Source of the DNA: Citrobacter arsenatis
GTDB taxonomy: Bacteria; Pseudomonadota; Gammaproteobacteria; Enterobacterales; Enterobacteriaceae
Reading direction: 5' to 3'
Assembly: GCF_004353845.1 (NCBI RefSeq)
Contig: NZ_CP037864.1
Location: 4,960,001-5,024,000 of the forward strand
DNA: 64,000 nt
The position numbers were made by a program, and so were the translations under genes. The notes beneath the pieces were generated by a model. That model was given only the letters and a program-made list of their open reading frames with translations. It had not been told where the DNA came from and ran no database searches. Shown piece by piece: positions 15,998 through 24,792 of the stretch. Within the stretch, counting starts at the first letter, position 1, and each line of letters opens with the position of its first letter.

Positions 15998-17647
15998 ATG
16001 CTCAACCAGAAACTACCCCACGCCCCTTCTGAAGAAATGACGATCGACATCGATCTGCTTTATGAAATGGATCCGTGCGAGTTAAAGCTGGATGAAATGA
16101 TTGAGGCAGAGCCTGAACCGGAGATGATTGAAGGGTTACCCGCCTCAGATGCGTTAACCCCCGCCGATCGTTACCTCGAGCTGTTCGAACACGTTCAGTC
16201 GTCAAAACTGTTTGCTGATAGCAAAACCTTCCCCGACTGTGCGCCCAAAATGGACCCGCTGGATATTTTGATCCGCTATCGCAAGGTTAAACGCCACCGC
16301 GACTTTGATCTACGACGCTTCGTCGAGAACCATTTCTGGCTCCCGGAAACCCCCTCCAGCGAATACGTTTCTGACCCGGCAAATTCGCTGAAAGAGCATA
16401 TCGATCAACTGTGGCCGGTACTGACGCGCGAACCACAGGATCACATCCCCTGGTCCTCGCTGCTGGCGTTGCCGCAGTCATACATTGTGCCCGGCGGACG
16501 TTTTAGCGAAACCTACTACTGGGATTCCTACTTCACTATGCTGGGCCTGGCCGAGAGCGGTCGCGAAGATCTGCTGAAATGTATGGCGGATAACTTTGCC
16601 TGGATGATTGAAAACTATGGCCACATCCCGAACGGTAACCGTACTTACTACCTGAGTCGCTCGCAGCCACCGGTCTTTGCGCTGATGGTGGAACTGTTTG
16701 AAGAAGATGGCGTACGCGGCGCGCGTCGTTACCTTGATCATCTAAAAATGGAGTACGCGTTCTGGATGGATGGCGCGGACTCCCTGGTGCTCAACCAGGC
16801 CTACCGTCACGTGATCAGAATGTCTGACGGCTCTCTACTCAACCGCTATTGGGACGATCGTGATACGCCGCGCGATGAGTCATGGCTTGAAGACGTTGAA
16901 ACCGCCAAGCATTCGGGTCGCCCACCCAATGAAGTGTATCGGGATTTGCGCGCGGGCGCGGCCTCCGGTTGGGATTACTCCTCGCGCTGGCTACGCGACG
17001 CGGGCCGCCTTGCCAGCATACGCACCACTCAGTTCATCCCGATTGACCTGAACGCGTTCCTCTACAAGCTGGAAAGCACAATCGCCAATATTTCCGCGCT
17101 GAAAGGCGACAAAGAAACGGAAGCGCTGTTTCGCCAGAAAGCCAGTGACCGCCGCGATGCGGTGAACCGCTATCTCTGGGACGATGAAAACGGCTGCTAC
17201 CGTGATTACGACTGGCGACGCGAGCAAATGGCTCTGTTCTCTGCCGCCAGTATTGTGCCGCTGTATGTCGGCATGGCAACGCATGAACAAGCCGACCGAC
17301 TTGCCAATGCGGTACGCAGTCGTCTACTCACTCCCGGCGGGATTTTAGCCACGGAGCATGAAACCGGTGAGCAGTGGGATAAACCCAACGGCTGGGCGCC
17401 GCTGCAGTGGATGGCGATCCAGGGATTCAAACTGTACGGCGACGACCATCTCGGGGATGAAATTGCCCGTAACTGGTTGAAAACGGTGAATCTCTTTTAT
17501 CAGGAACACCACAAGCTTATCGAAAAATACCACATAGCCGATGCCGCCCCGCGCGAAGGCGGCGGCGGGGAGTATCCGCTGCAGGACGGCTTTGGCTGGA
17601 CTAATGGCGTGGTACGCCGGCTCATCGGTCTGTATGGCGAACCCTAG
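15998..17647 (+). CDS. treF: Cytoplasmic trehalase
   Basis: The 549-residue GH37 enzyme carries both trehalase signatures: PGGRFSETYYWDSYF near residue 165 and QWDKPNGWAPLQW near residue 458. It lacks a signal peptide, which separates it from periplasmic TreA. It splits trehalose to two glucoses, mainly when cells recover from osmotic stress. Its stop lies 10 bp from that of a convergent gene. Confidence 0.97.
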   Translation: MLNQKLPHAPSEEMTIDIDLLYEMDPCELKLDEMIEAEPEPEMIEGLPASDALTPADRYLELFEHVQSSKLFADSKTFPDCAPKMDPLDILIRYRKVKRHRDFDLRRFVENHFWLPETPSSEYVSDPANSLKEHIDQLWPVLTREPQDHIPWSSLLALPQSYIVPGGRFSETYYWDSYFTMLGLAESGREDLLKCMADNFAWMIENYGHIPNGNRTYYLSRSQPPVFALMVELFEEDGVRGARRYLDHLKMEYAFWMDGADSLVLNQAYRHVIRMSDGSLLNRYWDDRDTPRDESWLEDVETAKHSGRPPNEVYRDLRAGAASGWDYSSRWLRDAGRLASIRTTQFIPIDLNAFLYKLESTIANISALKGDKETEALFRQKASDRRDAVNRYLWDDENGCYRDYDWRREQMALFSAASIVPLYVGMATHEQADRLANAVRSRLLTPGGILATEHETGEQWDKPNGWAPLQWMAIQGFKLYGDDHLGDEIARNWLKTVNLFYQEHHKLIEKYHIADAAPREGGGGEYPLQDGFGWTNGVVRRLIGLYGEP

Positions 17648-17657
17648 CGGCTGACGG

Positions 17658-19247
17658 TCAGTTAATCGCATCGTACAGCTCGGCGTGAATTTTCTGCCAT
17701 TTTTTGTTCTCCGGACTTGGCTGGGCGCGAACGCGCAGCTCGGCCTGTTCAAGGTCATACTGCTGACGCGCGACGACCGCCGGAACCGAACAAAAACTTT
17801 GCAGATAACTTTTATGTAGTGAAGTTAGGGACGCCCCATTCGACATTGCATGGCTGAGCGTAGTCATAAACTGTCGGCATGGTTTGCTCTCACTCATCTG
17901 CGAAGGATAACGCAGCAGCAACCTCAACACCTCGGTATTGCCCGCCGAAAACGCCTGCTCCGTCCACGCTAACTTCCAGTCCATTCCACCCTGCAGGAAC
18001 AGCGACGTTACGCGGATGTCGTTGCGATCGATTGCCGAGCGCATGTTAAAGGCATCCCAGGTAATACCCATCCGCGTTACCGCCTCCCGCGCGCTGGGCG
18101 CATCACGCCGTGGTTCCTCCTGTACGATTTCAACCGATTGGCCTGAAGACGCCTGCGGCGCAGAAGAAGTGAATAACCAGAACGCACCCAGCGAGATCAC
18201 CAGCACCATCACGCCGACCGCAACCCACAACATGCCGGAAATCAGCTGTTCCCGTTCCTCCGCCGTGCGCTTGGCTCGCTTCTCCGGCGGATCGATACTG
18301 TCTGCGATTTCCTGCCTATCACCGCCCGCCAGCTCGTCTTTTTGCTTTGCGGTTAACCAAAACTGGCGAACCATCGCCTCATCAGACTCCAGATACGACG
18401 CAGGATTAATGCGCGTACGCTGTTCTTCAAATGCTCGCTGCACAGAGTGTGTAATCTGCCGATACTGACAATTAAGCAACAGCAGTTGTACAGAGGTTAA
18501 AGGTTGTTGTGCGATAACGCAGTTACGGGCAAGGCGGCAGTCATCCAGGAACATCCGCAGCGTGATGCGTGGCTCCACAAACGACATCAGCACCGAAGTA
18601 TCGTTAAAAACCTCGCTAAAATGCCGGACGAATAATTTCTTATCGACGACCATCAACGCCAGTTCGCCAAACATCATGCCGTCCAGCGCATCATGCCCTT
18701 CCGCCAACTTTAGCCAGCGACGCAAGCGTTCACCACCAAAGTGCTGTTTCAGGAAGCCGTTGAGAGGATGCTGATCGGGCCATACCCGTGCGATCAGGGA
18801 TTTGAGGGTTAATTCTATTGCGCGGAGTTGACGCTGAGCGCGCATCTGCGCATCCGGCTCCACAGGTGCAATCTCGGTTTGATACTTCAGGATGGGCTGT
18901 TGCTGGCGCAATTGCTCCAGAGAGGCGACAAAGCGCAGCGCGGAAATCAGTTGATTTTCACTGACATCCTGACCATTTTCATATTGGGGAACGCTCTGCT
19001 GAAGATGGCGTAGCCGCAGAGTGAACTGGCTCAATTGCGCATCATTCATTTGCAATCGTCTGGCGACAACTCCCCAGCCGCCCAGATTCAGTCGCGCCTG
19101 ATCAAGCTGCTCAAGAAACCAGCGCGGATCTTTACCTTCTGCTACGTGTACGCCGAGCATCAGCAAAATTTCTACCGAAGCCTGGCGGATTATCCCCAAA
19201 CAATGTTCGAATGGTGTACATGTCGCTTGTAACGCGCTAATGGTCAT
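17658..19247 (-). CDS. Membrane protein with ankyrin-like C-terminal region, function unknown
   Basis: This 529-residue protein has a long predicted-cytoplasmic, mostly helical N-terminal part (1-335), one transmembrane segment at about 338-359, and a C-terminal part with two degenerate ankyrin-like units (about 398-455: RSAIDRNDIRVTSLFLQGG and AFSAGNTEVLRLLLRYPSQ). It resembles a Salmonella protein family I remember as STY4199, described as containing an HEPN-type domain; this match is from memory and uncertain. I see no clear HEPN R-x4-6-H motif in it. It is convergent with treF. E. coli K-12 has no gene here. Topology would put the ankyrin part in the periplasm if the N-terminal part is cytoplasmic. 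Confidence 0.6.
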   Translation of the reverse strand: MTISALQATCTPFEHCLGIIRQASVEILLMLGVHVAEGKDPRWFLEQLDQARLNLGGWGVVARRLQMNDAQLSQFTLRLRHLQQSVPQYENGQDVSENQLISALRFVASLEQLRQQQPILKYQTEIAPVEPDAQMRAQRQLRAIELTLKSLIARVWPDQHPLNGFLKQHFGGERLRRWLKLAEGHDALDGMMFGELALMVVDKKLFVRHFSEVFNDTSVLMSFVEPRITLRMFLDDCRLARNCVIAQQPLTSVQLLLLNCQYRQITHSVQRAFEEQRTRINPASYLESDEAMVRQFWLTAKQKDELAGGDRQEIADSIDPPEKRAKRTAEEREQLISGMLWVAVGVMVLVISLGAFWLFTSSAPQASSGQSVEIVQEEPRRDAPSAREAVTRMGITWDAFNMRSAIDRNDIRVTSLFLQGGMDWKLAWTEQAFSAGNTEVLRLLLRYPSQMSESKPCRQFMTTLSHAMSNGASLTSLHKSYLQSFCSVPAVVARQQYDLEQAELRVRAQPSPENKKWQKIHAELYDAIN

Positions 19248-19414
19248 TATCTTCCCTAAAAGGACCCATAAAATGCGGCCTCACAATGGTGTGTAGTTAT
19301 CTTTTTTAGATGCAGCGCCGTGCCGATGTAGATTAAAACACATTCATATAGCAAATAAATATGTTTTACAGTGACTTCCACACAATCATTGAAAATTATT
19401 CTGGAGATAAGCCT

Positions 19415-19954
19415 GTGCCTGTACTGCATACCTCGCGTCTCATCTGTCGCCCGCTGCAAGATGATGACTGGATATTCTTCTTAACGCTGCAGCAGAACTC
19501 AGATGTGATGCGCTTTGTCGCCGACGCGCGTACACAAGAGGAGATAAGGACAGCCTTTGACTCCCGCCTGCCAGAATGGTCGCCCGGCAGCCCGCACTGG
19601 CTGTGCCTGGTCCTGTGCGATAAGGCATCAGGAGCACCGCTGGGGGTCACTGGATATATTCACGAAAACAATGAATGTGCCGAGGTCGGCTTTCTGCTCG
19701 CCCCTGAAGCGCAGGGCAAAGGTTATGGTGCTGAATCTCTACACGCTGTTTGCAACTTCGCGTTTACCCACGGCGGCCTTCGTCGGCTGACGGCCTGCGT
19801 CACCGCTGGAAACGAAGCCTCACGACGTCTACTGGAAAAGGTGGGATTTCTTCACGAAGGCACGCTGCGTGAAAGCTACTGGTTGCATCACACCTGGCAT
19901 AATGACTGGATTTTTGGCCTGTTAAAACATGAGTATCAGCCGCCAACGCCATAA
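19415..19954 (+). CDS. GNAT-family N-acetyltransferase (RimJ/RimL-like)
   Basis: The 179-residue protein begins VPVLHTSRLICRPL, typical of RimJ/RimL-type acetyltransferases, and holds the acetyl-CoA loop around EAQGKGYGAE. The C-terminal half (ACVTAGNEASRRLLEKVGF) is the usual GNAT end. GTG at 19415 is chosen because GGAG lies 8 bases before it; an in-frame ATG at 19361 has no such site. The substrate could be a ribosomal protein or small molecule and cannot be told from sequence. E. coli K-12 has no gene at this position. Confidence 0.75.
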   Translation: MPVLHTSRLICRPLQDDDWIFFLTLQQNSDVMRFVADARTQEEIRTAFDSRLPEWSPGSPHWLCLVLCDKASGAPLGVTGYIHENNECAEVGFLLAPEAQGKGYGAESLHAVCNFAFTHGGLRRLTACVTAGNEASRRLLEKVGFLHEGTLRESYWLHHTWHNDWIFGLLKHEYQPPTP

Positions 19955-20040
19955 GGCGTTTTGCAGAAAAAACTGGCTGTATGGCAACTGGCGCAACGGA
20001 ATGCATTTCTTAAAATAATCCTCTTTGCACAGAGGTTATT

Positions 20041-20391
20041 ATGCCGCTTCATTCCACGCATTTCACATCAGCCTGCATCAACTTTATTAAGCAATGGCAG
20101 GGTCTTTCGCTGGAAAAGTATCAGGATAAAAAGGGAATATGGGTTATTGGTTTTGGGCATGAAATCACCGCAGATGAAACCTTTGATTCCCCAATAACGC
20201 TAATGCAGGCAGAAAATTTACTGCTCACGGATCTGAATATCTGCGAGGGATTCATCCATAAGGAAATGCCGCAAATAAAAGACAGGTTTCAACAGGAAGC
20301 GATGATGGCGTGGATGCTCAGCGTGGGAATAACCCGGTTTTGCACCGCAGGATTGTGGCCGGGTGCTATTTCACAGCCAGAAACGCTCTGA
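20041..20391 (+). CDS. Short lysozyme-like (GH24) protein lacking catalytic residues
   Basis: The 116-residue product matches the start of phage-type GH24 muramidases (FIKQWQGLSLEKYQDKKG, then IGFGHEIT). In active enzymes the pattern is E-x8-D-x5-T with F-E-G-L at the front. Here the glutamate is Q20 and the threonine is V35; only D29 remains. The protein also stops about 40 residues earlier than typical family members and has no signal peptide. It is likely a pseudoenzyme or a decayed phage remnant. GAGG lies 5 bases before the ATG, so it can be translated. It follows the acetyltransferase gene on the same strand. Confidence 0.6.
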   Translation: MPLHSTHFTSACINFIKQWQGLSLEKYQDKKGIWVIGFGHEITADETFDSPITLMQAENLLLTDLNICEGFIHKEMPQIKDRFQQEAMMAWMLSVGITRFCTAGLWPGAISQPETL

Positions 20392-20402
20392 CTGTGAAAT
20401 AG
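20366..20402. terminator. Hairpin between the lysozyme-like gene and yhjB
   Basis: CTATTTCACAG (20366-20376) and CTGTGAAATAG (20392-20402) form a perfect 11-bp inverted repeat spanning the lysozyme-like stop codon. It sits between convergent genes and may end transcription from both sides, though no T-tract follows. Confidence 0.45.
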
Positions 20403-20409
20403 TCGTCCA

Positions 20410-21012
20410 TTAAATGGCGTCGTTTAACATCATTGCCGCCTGCGTTCGGTTTTTTACCTCGAGGCGCTGATACAGCGATTCAAGATGCGCTTTCACCGTT
20501 CCGGTGCTGATATTTAACAATCGACCAATTTGTTTATTAGATTCTCCAGCGGCAAGCATTGTTAAAATCTCTCGCTGGCGCGCACTCAGCGACCGTATAT
20601 TTTGCCCACTACTCTCGGTAGCCGTCATGCAATCTCTGGGTATAAACAACATTCCCATCGCGACGCTATTAAGAGCCAGCGTGAAGATTTCCGCATCAGA
20701 GTCGCGTGGAACAATAGCCAGCACGTTTAATTGCGTGACCTCCTGCAGCCATTTTTTACGGCAATCCGTTGCTGTCACCAGCACTTTTACCGTCGAAAAG
20801 CGCTCTGCTATCTGTTGAAGCAAGCTACGGCAGAACTCAGCGTCAAAATCGCCATCCAGCATTACCAACGCATCAGGATTGTCTTCAAGCTTCAGCCAAA
20901 GGTCATCTGCTTGACTGACACCCTGAACATCCACTCCTGGAATACGCTCTTGCAAACTTACATTCATTCCATGAATAAATATTGACTGCCTGTCAAACAT
21001 TATTACCTGCAT
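20410..21012 (-). CDS. yhjB: LuxR-family transcriptional regulator YhjB
   Basis: The 200-residue protein has a receiver-like N-terminal half and a C-terminal LuxR helix-turn-helix (about 137-195: SARQREILTMLAAGESNKQI, then STGTVKAHLESLYQRLEVKN). Length and sequence match E. coli YhjB. Its targets are unknown. The N-terminal domain has D52/D54/D56 in LVMLDGDFDAEF but lacks a complete set of response-regulator residues I can confirm. Confidence 0.9.
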   Translation of the reverse strand: MQVIMFDRQSIFIHGMNVSLQERIPGVDVQGVSQADDLWLKLEDNPDALVMLDGDFDAEFCRSLLQQIAERFSTVKVLVTATDCRKKWLQEVTQLNVLAIVPRDSDAEIFTLALNSVAMGMLFIPRDCMTATESSGQNIRSLSARQREILTMLAAGESNKQIGRLLNISTGTVKAHLESLYQRLEVKNRTQAAMMLNDAI

Positions 21013-21375
21013 TATTTATCTCCGTCTGAATAAGATATTAGCCTCAACACGCGGAAGGGTATTACCCATGGGGTAAAATAAGAAGTCACCATTTGGCGGG
21101 GGCCATTTTACCGATAACCAGAGAATAAAGAAGCAGAAGTTATGAATAGTTACAGTTCAAACATGAGGATCACATAAAGGAACAAAAGCGGTGCCCAAAA
21201 CTAAGGAAATCCTTAATATTTGATGAGCTAAAAAGGATTATTAATATTAATTTCTTGAAGTCTATATTACTAGCTAAAAATAAGAAAACCACAGTAACAG
21301 ACAAATATGTTACAAAACGAAATGTCGCATTAAATGATCATTACCTGTTGTTTACCCCCAAACGGCGTGACGATA
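21013..21375. other. Intergenic region upstream of yhjB
   Basis: This 363-bp AT-rich stretch separates the EAL gene from yhjB on the same strand. It holds palindrome TTACCC-ATG-GGGTAA at 21062-21076 and a longer dyad GGTAAAAT/ATTTTACC (21072-21079, 21105-21112), both 50-100 bp before yhjB. These could be operators for yhjB. A 101-codon frame at 21255-21560 on the plus strand runs into the EAL gene and is not believed. Confidence 0.5.
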
Positions 21376-22224
21376 TCAAGCAACACCGAAAGTTGCGGCC
21401 GATCGCATCACTCTTATCAGGTCAGCCAGCGAAACAGGTCTGCAAAAATAATACCCTTGTAAAAAATCACAGTTTTTTAGGCGCAGATAGTCAGCCTGAA
21501 CCTGAGTTTCAACACCTTCAGCAATCACCCGCAGATTCATCTTTTTCGCCAGTTCAATGAGCGTATCGACAATACGGGTGTCGCCACCCTCACTAATCTG
21601 ACCCACAAACAATTTGTCTATCTTAATAAACTCCGGTTCCAGCGCGTGGAGGTAACACAGATTCGAATACCCCGTCCCGAAATCATCTAACGCCACGGCG
21701 ATATTGGATTTCCTCAATGAGGCAAACCACTCACTTAGCTGAGGGGTAAAGTGCAGAGGGCGTTTTTCGGTAATTTCGATAACCAGTTGAACACGTCCTG
21801 GGGCAAGCTTTTGCATGAGCGCCACGACATCCGATTCAAAGCGCGGATCGAGGCAATTTTCGGGGCTCAGATTCAGATTAAGGTAAATACCATCGGTGAA
21901 AAGAGGGAGCTGATGCTGCAGATCGGCAATCACTTCCTGGATGAGTTGATGCGTCAGCGAGGCGATAAGACCGTGATCTTCCGCCAGAGGAATAAAGACG
22001 TCAGGAGGAATGTTGCCATACCGGGGATGCGTCCATCTGGCGAGCACCTCAATGCCTGCTATTTTACCCGACTGGCTGTCAAAAATAGGTTGATACACCG
22101 GCCTGAACTGGCGCTGAGCAATGGCTGTATCCAACGTTTTTATCGGCGCATGTGTTAGAAAACGGGCCAGTAAGTCATTGGCACCAGAGATTAATGTCGG
22201 GTTATGCAGGGTTGTGGTTATCAT
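21376..22224 (-). CDS. EAL-domain c-di-GMP phosphodiesterase
   Basis: The 282-residue protein is essentially a stand-alone EAL domain. The signature is E-V-L (IEVLARW), and the metal and catalytic motifs are present: NLNLSPEN, EITEK, DDFGTGYSN, IKIDKLFV and EGVET. It should therefore hydrolyse c-di-GMP in the cytoplasm. ATG at 22224 is chosen; an upstream TTG at 22272 is possible. It lies 51 bp downstream of a chemoreceptor gene on the same strand, which suggests one operon linking chemosensing to c-di-GMP. It is distinct from pdeH and pdeK of this window. Confidence 0.85.
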   Translation of the reverse strand: MITTTLHNPTLISGANDLLARFLTHAPIKTLDTAIAQRQFRPVYQPIFDSQSGKIAGIEVLARWTHPRYGNIPPDVFIPLAEDHGLIASLTHQLIQEVIADLQHQLPLFTDGIYLNLNLSPENCLDPRFESDVVALMQKLAPGRVQLVIEITEKRPLHFTPQLSEWFASLRKSNIAVALDDFGTGYSNLCYLHALEPEFIKIDKLFVGQISEGGDTRIVDTLIELAKKMNLRVIAEGVETQVQADYLRLKNCDFLQGYYFCRPVSLADLIRVMRSAATFGVA

Positions 22225-22275
22225 CACGAGTCTCAAGCGTGCGGCAGTCTGTTCAGGACAACCGCACGGCAATCA

Positions 22276-24213
22276 TCAGAATTTGACCCAGTCGTCATGG
22301 TCGTTAGAGGAAGGGCGCATCACCGTGGCCGCCCTGGCAGGGTTCCCACCTTTTACCCGGCGGTCTTGCGCGAATGCGTTTTGATCGTTCGACACACGGA
22401 AGATCGATACCACTTTCTCCAGCTGTACGGCCTGCTCCTCCAAAGAACTGGCCGCAGCCGAAGACTCTTCAACCAGAGCAGCGTTTTGTTGAGTGGTGGT
22501 ATCCATCTCAGCCATGGCTTGCGCAATCTGCGAAATCCCTCGGCTTTGTTCGTCGGTCGCGGCGGCAATTTCATTCATGATGTCGCGCACCTGAGCCACG
22601 GAAGTCTCAATCTTGGTCATCGCATCGCCCGCGCTCTCCACCAGTTGAAAACCGTTATCCACATACACCACAGACTCATTGATCAGGTTTTCAATTTCTT
22701 TCGCCGACTGCGCGCTGCGTTGGGCAAGGGTACGCACTTCAGCCGCAACCACAGCAAAGCCTTTCCCCTGATCGCCAGCACGGGCAGCTTCAACCGCGGC
22801 ATTGAGCGCCAGGATGTTGGTCTGGAAAGCAATGCTGTTAATGACGGTGGTGATTTCCGAAATACGGTGCGAACTGTCGCGCACGCTCTTCATGGTATCG
22901 ATCACCTTCAGCGAAATCATGCTTCCCTCCGTCGCGTTCTGGGAGGCTTCATCCGCCAGTAGCCGCGCATGGTTAGCATTTTCAGCGTTCAGCGCGACGG
23001 TCGAGGTAAGCTCTTCCATGCTGGCGGCAGTTTCCACCACCGCGGCAGACTGTTGCTCAGTGCGGGCCGATAAATCCATATTCCCCGCCGCAATTTCTGA
23101 AGACGATCTCGCAACACTGTCTACACCGTCACGAACATCATGAATGATATTCTTCAGGTTGTTGTTCATGGTGGAAACCGCCTGCATCAGCAGACCAGGC
23201 TCATCACGGCGCGTACTGGTTAGCGTGCTGGTCAAATCGCCTTTGGCAATAAGCTCAGCCACGCGCAGGGTTTCGTTCAGCGGACGAGTAACAGATAAGG
23301 TAATCCCCATTGCCAGCAGGACGCCCAGTGCGATACCAATGACGGCTACGATGCCCATCTGCAGCTGCACGCTCTCTACCGTATCGGTGACCTTTTTCTG
23401 CTGCATGCTAAATAACGTCTGGATCGCCTGGGTCAACGTCATCGCTTTGGCAGTCAAGGTATCGGAGAGTGCTGCCTGTTGCTCCCAAACGCTTTTATAA
23501 TTGACCAGCTCTGCCGCTACGTTCTGCATGTCTTCTAGCCCGGACTGCAACCAGACCTTTTGCTCTTCAGAAGCTATAGGTAACAGCTGCCCGGTATCGG
23601 ACTTTGCCGTCTCCAGACGTTTGCGGATCCCATTCATTAACTCATCTGTCGGATGCTGTTTATACAGTGACATCTGTGAGTCAATGTCACTCATAATAAA
23701 TGCAATTTGGGCCGCAACAAGCGCGTGTTGGGCATCCAGCGAGCCATTCCGACTCAGCTTTGAGGCCAGCTCAGAGTTGTCGCACAGTCCCTGGGTATTG
23801 AGTTTCTGTTCGCTGATTTTCTTTTCAGAAAGCGCTTTCGTAAACGGATCGAGGCTCGCAACGTAGCTATTGACTGCATTTACCGTATCGTCCAGCGCCT
23901 TTTTCCCTTCCAGGGACCAGGACAACGTGTCCATATCAGCTGCAATACCCTGCATGCGCCTGGTGGCGGCATTGATTTGATCCAGGAATTTCTGGTCCAG
24001 CGTATACTGAAAATTCGTGCGTCCCAGGCGGACCTCGGACAGCGCGTTAAACAGATCGGTGGTATATCCGTTTTTTTGCACTTTGTCCTGGATATTAGCC
24101 AAACCAAGCAAGCCCGAAACCAGAATAGCAAGCGTAACGAGCAGGACGATTGAAAATCCAAAAAATAATTTCTTACTTACTTTTAAATTGGTAAAGCGGT
24201 TAATTATGCCCAT
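22276..24213 (-). CDS. Methyl-accepting chemotaxis protein
   Basis: The 645-residue chemoreceptor has a first membrane helix at about 14-36, a periplasmic ligand domain of about 240 residues, a second membrane helix near 285-307, a HAMP domain, and the highly conserved signalling tip NSIAFQTNILALNAAVEAAR with GKGFAVVAAEVR. The ligand domain contains a single cysteine (CDNSE region) and is not obviously Tsr, Tar, Trg, Tap or Tcp. The C-terminus ends DDWVKF, a possible weak version of the NWETF CheR/CheB docking peptide. It is followed by an EAL gene in the same direction. The ligand is unknown. Confidence 0.9.
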   Translation of the reverse strand: MGIINRFTNLKVSKKLFFGFSIVLLVTLAILVSGLLGLANIQDKVQKNGYTTDLFNALSEVRLGRTNFQYTLDQKFLDQINAATRRMQGIAADMDTLSWSLEGKKALDDTVNAVNSYVASLDPFTKALSEKKISEQKLNTQGLCDNSELASKLSRNGSLDAQHALVAAQIAFIMSDIDSQMSLYKQHPTDELMNGIRKRLETAKSDTGQLLPIASEEQKVWLQSGLEDMQNVAAELVNYKSVWEQQAALSDTLTAKAMTLTQAIQTLFSMQQKKVTDTVESVQLQMGIVAVIGIALGVLLAMGITLSVTRPLNETLRVAELIAKGDLTSTLTSTRRDEPGLLMQAVSTMNNNLKNIIHDVRDGVDSVARSSSEIAAGNMDLSARTEQQSAAVVETAASMEELTSTVALNAENANHARLLADEASQNATEGSMISLKVIDTMKSVRDSSHRISEITTVINSIAFQTNILALNAAVEAARAGDQGKGFAVVAAEVRTLAQRSAQSAKEIENLINESVVYVDNGFQLVESAGDAMTKIETSVAQVRDIMNEIAAATDEQSRGISQIAQAMAEMDTTTQQNAALVEESSAAASSLEEQAVQLEKVVSIFRVSNDQNAFAQDRRVKGGNPARAATVMRPSSNDHDDWVKF

Positions 24214-24297
24214 ATATTATCCCAGAGTCGATATATACCGAACAACAATGCTATTTAGCGATCATTCATAGAAAATAAAATAAACATAGAAAATGAC

Positions 24298-24334
24298 GAT
24301 AAAAAAAAGCCCCTCGCACCTGCGTGCTCAGGGC
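24298..24334 (-). terminator. Terminator of the winged-helix gene
   Basis: On the minus strand GCCCTGAGCAC and GTGCGAGGGGC form a stem followed by eight T residues, between the winged-helix stop and the chemoreceptor start. Confidence 0.75.
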
Positions 24335-24351
24335 AAATACCTGGGTTGACA

Positions 24352-24792
24352 TCACTCACTCAGGTTATCTGTCTTCTCCCTTTTTTTCACGGCATGAGTC
24401 GGGAGTTCGCTCACTCTATAATAAACGGGGATGACATCAGGATAATTGATGATATAACCCCGCCCTCTTATATTAAGAATAAAATCCCTGGGTAACCCCA
24501 GCAGGCCAAGTTTGTTATTAAGATTGTGCAGAACCTGCCATAATCTTTGCGTGGAGGGACTTAGATTATGCGCCTCCCAGATCTTTTCGAATAATTCTTC
24601 TTTCGTTACTGGCTGGCTCCTGGCATTCATTAATAGATACAGGAAAAGCCTTAACATTGTTTCATTAAAATAAATAGACGCAAAAGCGATGCTTTTCTCG
24701 GTATGGCTATCTGTAAGCCGATACAGCCGGCGATTAGAAATATCAAAATGAATTTCATCACCGATCATAAACCCATATAGACGATAGCCCAT
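24352..24792 (-). CDS. Winged-helix (OmpR/CadC-type) DNA-binding protein
   Basis: This 146-residue protein consists almost only of a transcriptional regulatory C-terminal type winged helix: an N-terminal beta part (FMIGDEIHFDISNRRLYRL), the helices around VTKEELFEKIWEAHNLSPST QRLWQVLHNLNNKL, and the wing ILNIRGRGYII. It has no receiver or membrane segment. Such stand-alone domains act as regulators in enteric accessory regions. It is divergent from the MarT-like gene and may control it, the chemoreceptor operon, or both; this is inference. Confidence 0.75.
   Translation of the reverse strand: MGYRLYGFMIGDEIHFDISNRRLYRLTDSHTEKSIAFASIYFNETMLRLFLYLLMNARSQPVTKEELFEKIWEAHNLSPSTQRLWQVLHNLNNKLGLLGLPRDFILNIRGRGYIINYPDVIPVYYRVSELPTHAVKKREKTDNLSE

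Noticed and set aside
24214..24297. Sigma-28 promoter before the chemoreceptor
   Set aside because: A TAAAT...CGGTATA pair is present but spacing and -10 do not fit the FliA consensus.
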